42,456 bases of DNA from Beijerinckiaceae bacterium (lineage in GTDB: Bacteria; Pseudomonadota; Alphaproteobacteria; Rhizobiales; Beijerinckiaceae). The notes under the pieces are model-generated. The model did no database searches. It was not told where the DNA came from and saw nothing but the letters and a program-made list of their open reading frames with translations. Location of the stretch: contig CANBVC010000002.1 of NCBI GenBank assembly GCA_947372795.1, positions 1 through 42,456 on the forward strand, read 5' to 3'. The translations under genes and the position numbers were made by a program. This document shows, piece after piece, positions 8,845 to 17,838 of this stretch (position 1 is its first letter; every line of letters begins with the position of its first letter).

Positions 8845-9747
8845 ATGGCAGACGAAATTCGCCCGCGTTTAGGCCGGGGCCTTGCTGCGCTGATTGGCGA
8901 TGCGGGCATGAACGCCGGACCCGCTGAGACGCCGCGCCCTAACCAGCGCAAGGTTCCCATCGAGTTCTTGCGGCCGAATCCTCGCAATCCTCGCAAGCAT
9001 TTCAATGAAGAGCATCTCGAGGAGCTGACCGGGTCGATCCGCGAGCACGGGCTCATTCAGCCAATCGTGGTGCGCTCACTGCCGGGGATGCCCGATGTCT
9101 ATGAGATCATCGCTGGCGAGCGGCGCTGGCGTGCGGCGCAGCGTGCCGGCGTGCATGATGTGCCGGTTCATCTCGTCGAGGCTTCCGACCAGGCGGCTCT
9201 GGAACTAGCCATCGTCGAGAATATCCAGCGCGCCGACCTCAACCCAATCGAAGAGGCGGGCGGTTATGAGCGCCTGATGCGTGAGTTCTCCTATGCTCAG
9301 GCCGACCTCGCCAAGGTTTTGGGCAAAAGCCGCAGCCATGTAGCCAATACATTGCGCTTGCTCAATCTTTCGCCGAGCGTCAGGGCCAAGGTCAGCAGCG
9401 GACTACTGACCGCCGGTCATGCCCGCGCCTTGCTGTCCCTGCGCGATCCCGAGGCTGTGGCGGACCTCATCATTGAAAAGGCCCTCTCGGTCCGCGATGT
9501 CGAGCGTTTGACGCAAGAGGAAGCCGAAGGGATGTCCCCCCAGCTCGAGCGCAAATCGCGTGATGGCTCCAAGGGCGGTAAAGCCCGTGTCGAGAAGGAC
9601 GCAGACACACGCGCTCTTGAAAAGACCCTGTCGGATGTGCTGGGCTTGAAGGTCGAGATCGACCATCAGGGCGAGAGCGGCGAATTGCGCGTCCAATACA
9701 GGACGTTGGAGCAGCTTGACGCGCTCTGTCACCGGCTAAACCGCTGA
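8845..9747 (+). CDS. parB: Chromosome-partitioning CTPase/centromere-binding protein ParB
   Basis: ParB binds parS, loads as a CTP-dependent clamp and stimulates ParA. The 300-residue protein shows the N-terminal ParA-interaction box LGRGLAALIGD (9-19), the CTP-binding motif GERRWRAAQRAG (91-102), ENIQRADLNPIEEA (125-138), the helix-turn-helix SYAQADLAKVLGKSRSHVANTL (149-170) and a C-terminal dimerisation domain after a lysine-rich linker. Three cognate sites lie within 5 kb to the left. Its stop is only 3 bases from the stop of convergent holA. Confidence 0.96.
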   Translation: MADEIRPRLGRGLAALIGDAGMNAGPAETPRPNQRKVPIEFLRPNPRNPRKHFNEEHLEELTGSIREHGLIQPIVVRSLPGMPDVYEIIAGERRWRAAQRAGVHDVPVHLVEASDQAALELAIVENIQRADLNPIEEAGGYERLMREFSYAQADLAKVLGKSRSHVANTLRLLNLSPSVRAKVSSGLLTAGHARALLSLRDPEAVADLIIEKALSVRDVERLTQEEAEGMSPQLERKSRDGSKGGKARVEKDADTRALEKTLSDVLGLKVEIDHQGESGELRVQYRTLEQLDALCHRLNR

Positions 9748-9750
9748 ACC

Positions 9751-10761
9751 CTATCTGCGGGATCCGGCTGCCGCTACCCCCCAGAGGGCGCGTACAGTGG
9801 CCGATTCGCTGAGGGCTGGGGAGCGCCTTGTTTTCTGGACGCCATCCGCCAGGGTGGCGATAGCGCGTTCAACGCGGGCCGAGGGCCACCGTTTCGCCTG
9901 AGCCGCCAGCAACTTGGCGCCTGGACCAAACCTTCCGTATTTCATCGGGAGGTTTTCGACATTGGCGCCACTTTCGGCCTCAAGGCACATGCGGTGCAGA
10001 ATAAGGGCATGGCGAATGGCGGCGCCAAGCAGCACCGAACCGTCTCCGCCTGTCGCGAAATAGCGTTGCGCGGTCTCCTCGACAGCCCTGTAGTCACCGC
10101 CGAATGCGCCATTCACCGCATCGTCCAAGGCGAGGTTGGACGCGTCCGCCACCAACAGATCCACATCCTGACGAGTGATCTTCGCCTGCCCATGGGCATA
10201 GAGGATCAATTTGTCGAGCTCGGATCGTGTGGTGAGACGGTCCCCGCCGAGCATTTCAATCAACGCATCCCGCGCTTCTTGCTCAATCGTGAGGCCAGCC
10301 GCACGCACCTCGGTGTCGATAAGCCGCTCAAGATCGCGGGCGCTATCGGGATAGCATTCAATGGCCGCAGCTTCGCGCAGCCGTTCGATGAGCTTACGCA
10401 GCGCATGGTCTTTCTTGAGCGAGCCCGCTTCGATCACGATCAGGCAATCGCTCGGGGGCGCCGCCACGAGACTTTCCAGAGCGCCGACAAAGGGCTTGGA
10501 TCCCGCGGTGATGAAGATCGCACGCTTCCCGCCAAAAAGCCCCATGGAATTGGCTTCGTCGATAAGCAGTAGCGGGTCGCTAGCGATATCGTCGCCGCTC
10601 ATGCGAATGAGCTGCATATCGCTTGCGGCCCAGTTCTTCAGCAGTAGCCTAGAACGCTCGCTGATCAGGCCCGCATCATTTCCATGAACCAGATAGAGAT
10701 AGACGTGAGCCGCCCGGCTCGCGATGAACCGATCCGCCTCATGATTTTTGATAGCGACCAA
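9751..10761 (-). CDS. holA: DNA polymerase III, delta subunit (clamp-loader wrench)
   Basis: HolA opens the sliding clamp within the DnaX clamp-loader complex. The 336-residue protein fits the family, with VYLYLVHGNDAGLISERS near the N-terminus, KRAIFITAGSK, LIVIEAGSLKKDHALRKLIE and the C-terminal collar-like helices. The initiator appears to be TTG at 10761. It is convergent with parB, with a 3-base gap, and lies 49 bases downstream of leuS. Many alphaproteobacteria carry an lptE lipoprotein gene between leuS and holA; here there is no room for one. Confidence 0.9.
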   Translation of the reverse strand: MVAIKNHEADRFIASRAAHVYLYLVHGNDAGLISERSRLLLKNWAASDMQLIRMSGDDIASDPLLLIDEANSMGLFGGKRAIFITAGSKPFVGALESLVAAPPSDCLIVIEAGSLKKDHALRKLIERLREAAAIECYPDSARDLERLIDTEVRAAGLTIEQEARDALIEMLGGDRLTTRSELDKLILYAHGQAKITRQDVDLLVADASNLALDDAVNGAFGGDYRAVEETAQRYFATGGDGSVLLGAAIRHALILHRMCLEAESGANVENLPMKYGRFGPGAKLLAAQAKRWPSARVERAIATLADGVQKTRRSPALSESATVRALWGVAAAGSRR

Positions 10762-10810
10762 TCAAACGCATCCCGGCGCGCCGGGCGCGCCCTTGTATGA
10801 TCCCAAATAA

Positions 10811-13441
10811 TCAAGCAACGACATTGACGATCCTCTGGGGCACGACAATGATCTTTTTCGGCGCCTTTCCATCCAGCGCCTTTTGCACCGCCTCAAGCGC
10901 GAGAACCGCAGTCTCCACGGTAGCATTGTCCGCGCTGCGATCGACCGTGATCTCAGCCCGCTTCTTCCCATTGATTTGAATCGGAAGCGTAACGGTGTCG
11001 TTGGTCGCGAGCGCCGCATCGGCCAGAGGCCATTCCGCCTCGGCGATGGGCGTATCATGCCCGAGGGCCTGCCAGCATTCTTCCGCCAAATGCGGCATCA
11101 TCGGCGCGAACAAGTTGACCAGCACGTCACCCCCCTCGCGCAAGGCGAATGCGAGGCCTGCGTCGACGCCAGCTTCTTCCACGGCGCCGATGGCTTCAGA
11201 CAAGCCATTGGAAAGCTTGCGAATTTCGGCGATAGCGGTGTTGAAGCGTAGGCGCTCGATGTTCTCTTGAACTCGAAGCAAATGGCCATGGGTCAGGCGG
11301 CGGACGGCGGTGGCCTTTTGGGACATATCACTAGGGGCGCTCGCCCCGACAGGCGCGGCGATGCCGGCAATCTCACCGATCAGCCGCCACAGCTGCTGCA
11401 CATAGCGCGAGGCGCCTTGCACACCCTCTTCGCTCCAGATGACGTCACGTTCAGGCGGTGAATCCGATAACATGAACCAACGCGCCGTATCCGCGCCGAA
11501 GGTTCCGATGATGTCGTCCGGGTCAACTGTGTTGCGCTTCGACTTCGACATCTTCTCGACGGCGCCGATGGCGACCTCAGCCCCGCCTTCGAGGAGGGAG
11601 GCGTGACGTGTCCCGCCAACGGTCTCGATCTTGATTTCGCTAGGTTGCACCCAGGCGCCATCAGCCATGCGATAGGTCTCGTGCACCACCATGCCCTGCG
11701 TGAACAGACCCTTGAAGGGCTCGGAGAGGCCAAGGTGCCCCGTCGCCTGCATGGCGCGGGTGAAGAAGCGCGAATAGAGCAGATGCAGGATCGCGTGTTC
11801 GATGCCACCGATATATTGATCAACCGGCAACCAATGATCAGCGACCGCCTTGTCCGTCGGCGCTTCCGCGTTCCACGGATCCGTGAAGCGGGCGAAATAC
11901 CAGGACGAGTCGACGAATGTGTCCATCGTGTCGGTTTCGCGACGCGCGGGCCGCCCGCAATTGGGACAGGCCACATGTTTCCAGGTGGGGTGATGGTCCA
12001 GGGGATTGCCGTTTACATCAAGCTGCACATCATGCGGCAGTTCGATCGGTAGTGACTCCTTTGGAGCCGGCACCACATCGCAACTCTCGCAATGGATGAT
12101 CGGGATCGGGCATCCCCAATAGCGCTGACGTGAAATGCCCCAGTCGCGAAGGCGGAAATTGACCTGCCGCTTGGCCTGTGGCGCGCCACCTATGTCGGTC
12201 GTTTCGAGTCGCTTCGACACTTCTTCGCGCGCCTGAGCGATGGTCATGCCATTGAGGAAGCGAGAATTGATCATCAGTCCGTCGCCGTCATAGGCGACAT
12301 CGGTCACGGTGAAACTCGAGGGGTCCTGACCCGCTGGGCAGACGACCGGCACATTGCCGAGCCCATAGGCGTTGACGAAATCGAGGTCGCGCTGGTCGTG
12401 GGCGGGGCAGCCGAAAATGGCGCCGCAGCCATATTCCATGAGCACGAAATTCGCCACATAAACCGGGAGCTTCCAATCGGGATCAAAGGGATGCGCCACG
12501 CGGACGCCGGTATCGAACCCCTTCTTCTCCGCCGTCTCAAGCGTCGCGACGGATGTGCCCATGCGGCGGCATTCCGAGATGAAAGCCGCCAGCTCGGGAT
12601 TGCTTTCCGCTGCTTTGGCGGCGAGCGGATGATCAGGCGCGACCGCCATGAAGCGCGCGCCAAAGAGCGTGTCAGGGCGGGTGGTGTAGATCTCCAGCTC
12701 GCTCTCGCCCGCAGGAGCAGTCGCAGGATCGATTCGGAAACGAACCAAAAGCCCTTCCGACCGTCCGATCCAGTTCTTCTGCATCAGCCGGACCTTTTCC
12801 GGCCAGCGGTCGAGCGTGTCGAGGGAGTCGAGGAGATCCTGCGAGAAGTCGGTGATCTTCAGGAACCACTGGGTCAGTTCGCGCTGCTCGACGAGGGCGC
12901 CCGAACGCCAGCCGCGGCCATCGATCACCTGCTCGTTGGCGAGAACCGTCTGGTCCACTGGGTCCCAGTTCACCTTGGATTTCTTGCGGTCCACGAGACC
13001 AGCCTTGAGGAAATCCAGGAACATGCCCTGCTGGTGCTTGTAATAGCTGGGATCGCAAGTGGCGATTTCGCGCGACCAATCGAGCGACAGTCCCATGGAC
13101 TTCAACTGCCCGCGCATGGTCGCGATATTGGCGTAGGTCCAGGTTCCCGGGTGGCTCTTGTTTAACCGCGCGGCATTCTCGGCGGGCATGCCGAAGGCGT
13201 CCCAACCCATGGGATGCAGCACATTGAAGCCTTTGGCGCGACGATAGCGCGCCACAACGTCGCCCATGGCGTAGTTGCGCACATGGCCCATGTGAATCCG
13301 CCCCGAAGGGTAGGGAAACATCTCCAGCACGTAGTACTTCGGACGAGGGTCGTCATTCCGGCTGCGGAATGTCTCGCGCTGCTCCCAAAGCTGTTGCCAT
13401 TTGGTTTCGGATTCACGGGGGTTGTAGCGTTCGGCATGCAT
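10811..13441 (-). CDS. leuS: Leucyl-tRNA synthetase
   Basis: This class Ia synthetase charges tRNA-Leu. At 876 residues it has the bacterial LeuS layout: the HIGH-type motif HMGH (50-53) in [20 protein letters not shown], the CP1 editing domain ([22 protein letters not shown], with the threonine-rich discriminator), the LPIELPHDV region, the zinc-like [24 protein letters not shown] region, the KMSKS motif (EKMSKSKRN, near residue 630) and a C-terminal anticodon-binding domain. The start is ATG at 13441. It reads leftward, divergent from the yggS-like gene. Confidence 0.97.
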   Translation of the reverse strand: MHAERYNPRESETKWQQLWEQRETFRSRNDDPRPKYYVLEMFPYPSGRIHMGHVRNYAMGDVVARYRRAKGFNVLHPMGWDAFGMPAENAARLNKSHPGTWTYANIATMRGQLKSMGLSLDWSREIATCDPSYYKHQQGMFLDFLKAGLVDRKKSKVNWDPVDQTVLANEQVIDGRGWRSGALVEQRELTQWFLKITDFSQDLLDSLDTLDRWPEKVRLMQKNWIGRSEGLLVRFRIDPATAPAGESELEIYTTRPDTLFGARFMAVAPDHPLAAKAAESNPELAAFISECRRMGTSVATLETAEKKGFDTGVRVAHPFDPDWKLPVYVANFVLMEYGCGAIFGCPAHDQRDLDFVNAYGLGNVPVVCPAGQDPSSFTVTDVAYDGDGLMINSRFLNGMTIAQAREEVSKRLETTDIGGAPQAKRQVNFRLRDWGISRQRYWGCPIPIIHCESCDVVPAPKESLPIELPHDVQLDVNGNPLDHHPTWKHVACPNCGRPARRETDTMDTFVDSSWYFARFTDPWNAEAPTDKAVADHWLPVDQYIGGIEHAILHLLYSRFFTRAMQATGHLGLSEPFKGLFTQGMVVHETYRMADGAWVQPSEIKIETVGGTRHASLLEGGAEVAIGAVEKMSKSKRNTVDPDDIIGTFGADTARWFMLSDSPPERDVIWSEEGVQGASRYVQQLWRLIGEIAGIAAPVGASAPSDMSQKATAVRRLTHGHLLRVQENIERLRFNTAIAEIRKLSNGLSEAIGAVEEAGVDAGLAFALREGGDVLVNLFAPMMPHLAEECWQALGHDTPIAEAEWPLADAALATNDTVTLPIQINGKKRAEITVDRSADNATVETAVLALEAVQKALDGKAPKKIIVVPQRIVNVVA

Positions 13442-13557
13442 GTGCGGTATCGATCCGATTCAGTTCAAATGCCTGAAAACCGGGGCAATGAGCATCATTT
13501 CGGCGGGATGGTCAACGGCTTTGGCCTGAGCATCGCGCCCTGCGGGAGCAAAAGCCC

Positions 13558-14262
13558 ATGACGGAGCAGGATCATCACGCCCAACCCGCAAATCTGGCGG
13601 GTCTTTACGATGTGCGCGAACGCCTGAGCCGCGCTGCGGAAGACTGCGGCCGCGATCCAGCATCGGTCACATTGGTTTGCGTCTCGAAGACATTTCCAAC
13701 CGAAGCCATCGAGCCCGCGCTTGCTGCTGGCGAGCGTGTCTTTGGCGAAAACAGGGTGCAGGAAGCCATGCGCAAATGGCCGGATCTGCGCGCGCTTTAT
13801 CATGATCTAGAGCTTCATCTCATCGGTCCCCTGCAGACCAACAAGGTGCGCGAGGCCGTGCAGTTCTTCGATGTCATCGAGACCCTTGATCGGCCCAAGC
13901 TCGCCGAGGCCCTTGCTGCGGAGATGACGCGAACCGGCAAGCGGCCCAAACTCTATGTGGAGGTGAACACCGGCGCCGAGCCGCAGAAGGCGGGCGTGCT
14001 TCCCGCTGATGCAGATGCCTTCATTAGGGATTGCCGCGAGCGGCTTGGACTCACCATCGACGGGTTGATGTGCATCCCGCCCGAAGAGGGGCAACGTTCA
14101 CCCCATTTCGCTCTGCTGTCGCAAATCGCCAGCCGCAACCATGTTCCCTTGCTGTCCATGGGTATGAGCGCGGATTTTGAACTGGCGGTGCAACTAGGCG
14201 CGACCCATGTGCGGGTCGGCTCCGCCATCTTCGGCCACCGCCCACCCATCGTCAGCGAATGA
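13558..14262 (+). CDS. YggS/PROSC-family pyridoxal-phosphate homeostasis protein
   Basis: These fold-type III PLP-binding proteins have no known enzymatic activity and buffer vitamin B6 and amino-acid pools. The 234-residue protein has the PLP lysine in VCVSKTFP (K44), then GENRVQEA, HLIGPLQTNKVREAV, YVEVNTGAEPQKAGV, GLMCIPPE, LSMGMSADFELAV and VRVGSAIFG, all classic. The ATG at 13558 is 116 bases from the divergent leuS start. Its 3' end overlaps the convergent L,D-transpeptidase gene by 11 bases. Confidence 0.93.
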   Translation: MTEQDHHAQPANLAGLYDVRERLSRAAEDCGRDPASVTLVCVSKTFPTEAIEPALAAGERVFGENRVQEAMRKWPDLRALYHDLELHLIGPLQTNKVREAVQFFDVIETLDRPKLAEALAAEMTRTGKRPKLYVEVNTGAEPQKAGVLPADADAFIRDCRERLGLTIDGLMCIPPEEGQRSPHFALLSQIASRNHVPLLSMGMSADFELAVQLGATHVRVGSAIFGHRPPIVSE

Positions 14263-14770
14263 TCATCATACAGTCACGCGACAGGCGCGGCAGTAAGCGC
14301 AACATCTGCGCGCGAGCTATAGCGACGCATCCGGCTGTCGGGTCGTGGTCGCTACGCGTCAGGTGAAAGAAGATCGCGCTGCCATAGCCTCGCACGCGCG
14401 GGCGCTGGTTATGGTCAAGAACAAGCACGACATCATAGAGCCCATCGCCGCGCGCCAGCTCTTCGTGGCGTGCGCGAGCTGGTAGGCGAATGGGACGGTT
14501 ATAATTGGCGTCGCTTTCGTCGTCGCACCAACCCATGTGTGGCCTGATAGGCCGCAAGGTCAGCAAGGCGCCTGATGCTGACAGACGGTCCTGCCGCCAG
14601 TAGCCACCAGTTAAAGCGAACCGCCCGGTCGGCGTCTTCCCATCGCCTTCGCGTTTGAGCCTTGTGACGCCATTGCGGCCGAGCGCGCAGGGGATGACAG
14701 ATACGCCCGCATGCAAGCGCCCGGCGTTGAGCTTTCCGGGCGAAGAGGTGACGATGAGGCGCCTGATCAA
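14252..14770 (-). CDS. L,D-transpeptidase family protein (YkuD catalytic domain)
   Basis: YkuD-domain enzymes cross-link peptidoglycan 3-3 or attach proteins to it. The homologous part starts at LIVTSSPGKL and contains CALGRNGVTRLKREGDGKTPTG, FFHLTRSDHDPTAGCVAI (catalytic cysteine about residue 148) and a short C-terminal tail. The reading frame stays open far upstream but that part is antisense to the next gene. The nearest initiator before the homology is TTG at 14770 (about 172 residues), with no strong ribosome site, so the start is uncertain. No signal peptide is visible, so its route to the periplasm is unclear; short forms like this are common in Hyphomicrobiales. Confidence 0.8.
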   Translation of the reverse strand: MIRRLIVTSSPGKLNAGRLHAGVSVIPCALGRNGVTRLKREGDGKTPTGRFALTGGYWRQDRLSASGALLTLRPIRPHMGWCDDESDANYNRPIRLPARARHEELARGDGLYDVVLVLDHNQRPRVRGYGSAIFFHLTRSDHDPTAGCVAIARAQMLRLLPRLSRDCMMIIR

Positions 14771-14926
14771 TCCAGCGCGCGTCTTCGTCGGCTTTTTACT
14801 ATTGATCGCCCGTTTCAACCTGACCGCCCCAGCTTTCGGCCCGCGTTTTGACCAATGCCCGCCGTCAGAATACATTCCCTTTGACCGGAAGCGAATAATC
14901 GTCTTCGCAAACCGGTAGGGGCCGTC

Positions 14927-15613
14927 ATGACTCAAGTACGAAAAATTTTGATCACTGACGATGATTCCGAATTGCGCGGCGCGCTGGCGGAGCAATTGGC
15001 CTTGCATGAGGAATTCTCGCCCATTCAGGCGGAGAACGCCACGAGCGCTTTGGCCATGATCCGCACCGAGCAACCGGATCTCTTGATCATGGACGTAGGC
15101 CTGCCCGACATGGATGGCCGCGAAGCCGTTAGAATCCTGCGAAAAGATGGATTCAAGTGCCCCGTCATCATGCTCACGGGACAGACCTCCGACGCTGACA
15201 CCGTACTTGGACTTGACGCTGGCGCTAATGACTATGTGAGCAAGCCCTTTCGGTTCGCGGTGCTTCTGGCGCGTATTCGCGCCCATCTGCGCCAGCATGA
15301 CGCCAGCGATGATGCTGTCTTCAGGATCGGTGAATATGTTTTTCGTCCGAGCTCGAAGACCCTGCTAAACGACAAGGGCCGCAAGCTGCGTTTGACGGAA
15401 AAGGAAACGGCGATCCTGCGTTTTCTCCATCGGGCAGGCCAACAAGTTGTGAACCGCGAGACACTTTTGCGTGAAGTGTGGGGCTATAACGCCAATGTTA
15501 CGACCCACACGCTCGAAACCCATATTTATCGCCTGCGTCAAAAGATCGAGCGTGACCCCGCGACCGCCCAATTGCTGGTGACGGAATCGGGTGGATACAA
15601 GCTACTAGCTTGA
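14927..15613 (+). CDS. OmpR/PhoB-type response regulator, CenR/OtpR-like
   Basis: The 228-residue protein has a receiver domain (acidic pair D11/D12, phospho-acceptor D56 in LLIMDVGLPDMDG, T84, K106) and a winged-helix DNA-binding domain (FRPSSKTLL ... TEKETAILRFLHRAGQQVVNRETLLREVWGY ... THTLETHIYRLRQKIE). No histidine kinase is nearby. The gene is followed after 29 bases by a cyclic-nucleotide-binding protein and then convergent xthA. A regulator next to a 'cAMP-dependent kinase regulatory subunit-like' gene is how Brucella OtpR/CenR, a cell-envelope regulator, is arranged. I infer that orthology from context; the OmpR-type class itself is certain. Confidence 0.88.
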   Translation: MTQVRKILITDDDSELRGALAEQLALHEEFSPIQAENATSALAMIRTEQPDLLIMDVGLPDMDGREAVRILRKDGFKCPVIMLTGQTSDADTVLGLDAGANDYVSKPFRFAVLLARIRAHLRQHDASDDAVFRIGEYVFRPSSKTLLNDKGRKLRLTEKETAILRFLHRAGQQVVNRETLLREVWGYNANVTTHTLETHIYRLRQKIERDPATAQLLVTESGGYKLLA

Positions 15614-15642
15614 TGTTTTAAAAACCCTGTGAGGCGTTCGGC

Positions 15643-16113
15643 GTGTCAGTAGAAAACGATATTCGCAATCTCTCCCAGATCCCGATCTTCGGCGTGCTCG
15701 AAGACGATGCGCGCCGCCTGATCGCTTTCTCAGCGGAGACCCGAATCCTGCGCGCTGGCGACATACTCTTTCGTCGCGGCGATAAATCGGATTGCGGTTA
15801 TGTCCTGACAAGCGGCGTCATCGCCCTTGATTCGCGCGATGACGGCGCGGCCGGCATTCTTCTGTCGACGCCATTCACCCTCATCGGCGAATTGGCGCTC
15901 GTGAGCGAAACGGAACGTCCCGTCACCGCCATGGCGCGCCAGCCCAGCACTGTGCTGAAGATCCCTCGCACATTGTTTTATCGTGTATTGCGCGACTATC
16001 CCGTCAGCGCGCGGAACATGCGCGCCATGATGGGCATGCGTCTTGAGATTCTCATTCGCGAATTGGACACCCTCGCCAAGGGTTGGGACATCGGCGAGGC
16101 GCCGCCTCAGTGA
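15643..16113 (+). CDS. Cyclic-nucleotide-binding domain protein without DNA-binding domain
   Basis: The 156-residue protein is essentially one CRP-type cyclic-nucleotide-binding beta-roll: IPIFGVLEDDARRLIAFSAETRILRAGDILFRRGDKSDCGYVLTSG, then a phosphate-binding-cassette-like GELALVSETERPVTAMA, then a helix. It ends without a helix-turn-helix, so it should not act as a CRP-like activator on its own. The start is GTG at 15643. It is probably co-transcribed with the response regulator and may modulate it or a kinase. Its last 7 bases overlap convergent xthA. The ligand (cAMP, cGMP or none) cannot be told. Confidence 0.85.
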   Translation: MSVENDIRNLSQIPIFGVLEDDARRLIAFSAETRILRAGDILFRRGDKSDCGYVLTSGVIALDSRDDGAAGILLSTPFTLIGELALVSETERPVTAMARQPSTVLKIPRTLFYRVLRDYPVSARNMRAMMGMRLEILIRELDTLAKGWDIGEAPPQ

Positions 16114-16919
16114 TCGATGTCGACGAGCACCGGCACATGGTCTGAGGGACGTTCCCAGCCGCGCGCTTCTTTGACGACTTCGATGCCGCGAATGGACCCG
16201 GCTAGTTTTTCACTTGCCCAGACGTGATCGAGCCTGCGTCCCTTGTTCGCCTTTTCCCAATCAGGCGAGCGATAGCTCCACCAGGTGAAGAGATGGTCTT
16301 GCGCCGGCACGAAAAGCCGCATCGTGTCGACCCATGCTCCCGCGCGCATGACGCCCGTCAGTTTCTCGGTCTCGATGGGCGTATGGCTGACGATCTTGAG
16401 CATGGACTTATGGTTCCACACATCGGTGTCGAGCGGCGCCACATTGAGATCGCCAACGACGATTGAATGGCCTTGCGCATGATCACCGCTGAGCAAATCC
16501 GTCATCTCGTCCAGAAAGGCGAGCTTGTGCGCGAATTTGGGGTTAGCAACGGGGTCAGGCTCATCGCCGCCAGCCGGCACATAAAAATTATGCACCGTGA
16601 TGGGGTCGCGGCCTGCAGCGCCAGCGGCGAATGTCACGGCGATATGCCGCGCATCGCCCTTCTCGCAGAACTCTCGTTTGTCTATGGCGGCGAAAGGCAA
16701 ACGCGAGGCGATGCAGACGCCATGATAGCCCTTCTGGCCATTGATCGCGACATGCTCATAACCAAGCCTGCGGAAATCGGCGGACGGAAACTCGCCGTCG
16801 CGGCATTTGGTCTCCTGCAGACAGATCACATCCGGCTGAAAGCGGGTTGCGAAATGTTCCACGAGGGGCATGCGCAGCCTGACTGAATTGATGTTCCACG
16901 TCGCGAGCTTGATGGGCAT
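16107..16919 (-). CDS. xthA: Exodeoxyribonuclease III
   Basis: XthA is a Mg-dependent AP endonuclease and 3'-exonuclease in base-excision repair. From the ATG at 16919 the protein is 270 residues, as usual; 18 more in-frame codons upstream lack family similarity. Motifs of the EEP superfamily are KLATWNINSVRLR, LQETKC (catalytic Glu), YHGVCIASRLP, VGDLNVAPLDTDVWN, RLDHVWAS and the terminal SDHVPVLVDI (catalytic Asp-His). It lies 73 bases downstream of the LolA-like gene on the same strand. Confidence 0.95.
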   Translation of the reverse strand: MPIKLATWNINSVRLRMPLVEHFATRFQPDVICLQETKCRDGEFPSADFRRLGYEHVAINGQKGYHGVCIASRLPFAAIDKREFCEKGDARHIAVTFAAGAAGRDPITVHNFYVPAGGDEPDPVANPKFAHKLAFLDEMTDLLSGDHAQGHSIVVGDLNVAPLDTDVWNHKSMLKIVSHTPIETEKLTGVMRAGAWVDTMRLFVPAQDHLFTWWSYRSPDWEKANKGRRLDHVWASEKLAGSIRGIEVVKEARGWERPSDHVPVLVDIDH

Positions 16920-16992
16920 GGGCGGATCCTGACGTTGCGGATGAGCCCTCGCACAGCTTCCGCTGGGCCGCAAGCGCTTCGCTATCGTCAGG

Positions 16993-17730
16993 TCAGTTGA
17001 AGCGGTCGGTGTTGATCTTGAACAGGTCGGCCGGGGGCCGTGTTTTCAGGTCAAGATTGGAGAGGGTGACGAGCGTTTCGTACGCTTGCGGATCAATCAC
17101 GGTCCACTGTTTCAATGCAGAGGTCTGCGCATCGAAAACAAGATTGATGCGAGACACGCCGCCGAAGGTCGCCCGATCTTCAATCAGGATCGCGATGGAC
17201 TTTGGGTCAATCGTGACGCCAAGAATCTTCGTGTCGCGTGCGATGTCGATCTTTTCCTTCAGCAGGAATTTAAGCGGCGTCTGGCTTATGAAATAGACGT
17301 CCTGCGTGGCGAGGCGACGGTCACGAACAGCCACTGAGGTCCCGTCGGCGATGATTTCGAGCGTGGCGGGGCTCGCGTATTCGAAACGCAGGCGTCCGGG
17401 CTTTAGCACGGAGAGCCGCCCCTGTGTGCGTTTGCCGTCGGCGCTGACCTGCACGAAGTCCGCGATCAGCGTGGGGTTGGCGTTGAACCAGGCGTTGGCG
17501 TGTTCAACGGCGCTTGCGGCGTCCATGGTCGCGACCTTAGGCGGCGCGGTGTTCTTGGCGATGGCCGTTTCCGCCGATGCAGGCGCGCTGGCGGCTGGCG
17601 TTGGAGCGCCGCCGAGGCCGGCCGGGCGTGGCGGTGGCAGGGGAATGGGCGCTCCCTGCTGCGCCAAAGGCGCTGTAACCTGTAGCGACAGGGCGAGCCA
17701 GGCAGGCGCGAGGCGTGACAGTAAACGCAT
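16993..17730 (-). CDS. lolA: LolA-like outer-membrane lipoprotein carrier protein
   Basis: LolA ferries lipoproteins through the periplasm. The chosen ATG at 17730 begins a clear signal peptide (MRLLSRLAPAWLALSLQVTAPLAQQ), giving 245 residues. A proline/alanine-rich stretch (about 26-65) precedes the LolA fold: DFVQVSADGKRTQGRLSVLKPGRLRFEYASP, an edge strand with IIADGTSVAVRD, and the long LVTLSNLDLKTRPPADLFKI end. Alphaproteobacterial members are often this divergent. It lies 108 bases downstream of ftsK on the same strand, a common alphaproteobacterial order ftsK-lolA-xthA. Confidence 0.85.
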   Translation of the reverse strand: MRLLSRLAPAWLALSLQVTAPLAQQGAPIPLPPPRPAGLGGAPTPAASAPASAETAIAKNTAPPKVATMDAASAVEHANAWFNANPTLIADFVQVSADGKRTQGRLSVLKPGRLRFEYASPATLEIIADGTSVAVRDRRLATQDVYFISQTPLKFLLKEKIDIARDTKILGVTIDPKSIAILIEDRATFGGVSRINLVFDAQTSALKQWTVIDPQAYETLVTLSNLDLKTRPPADLFKINTDRFN

Positions 17731-17838
17731 GATGGACCGCTGAAAGATCAAGACCGGAGGTCGCAGTAGCAACGACCTATGGCGATTATTAGACAACTAT
17801 AGCACGTTCACGCGGCGTGGCGGCTATCGTATATGCCA

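Noticed and set aside
14753-14918. + strand frame with a signal-peptide-like start (MRRLINPARVFVGFLLLIARF)
   Set aside because: It begins antisense to the L,D-transpeptidase 5' end, is only about 54 codons and lacks a ribosome site; the hydrophobic stretch is likely chance.
14771-15298. Upstream extension of the L,D-transpeptidase frame
   Set aside because: It is antisense to the response regulator and has no YkuD similarity, so it is not part of the gene.
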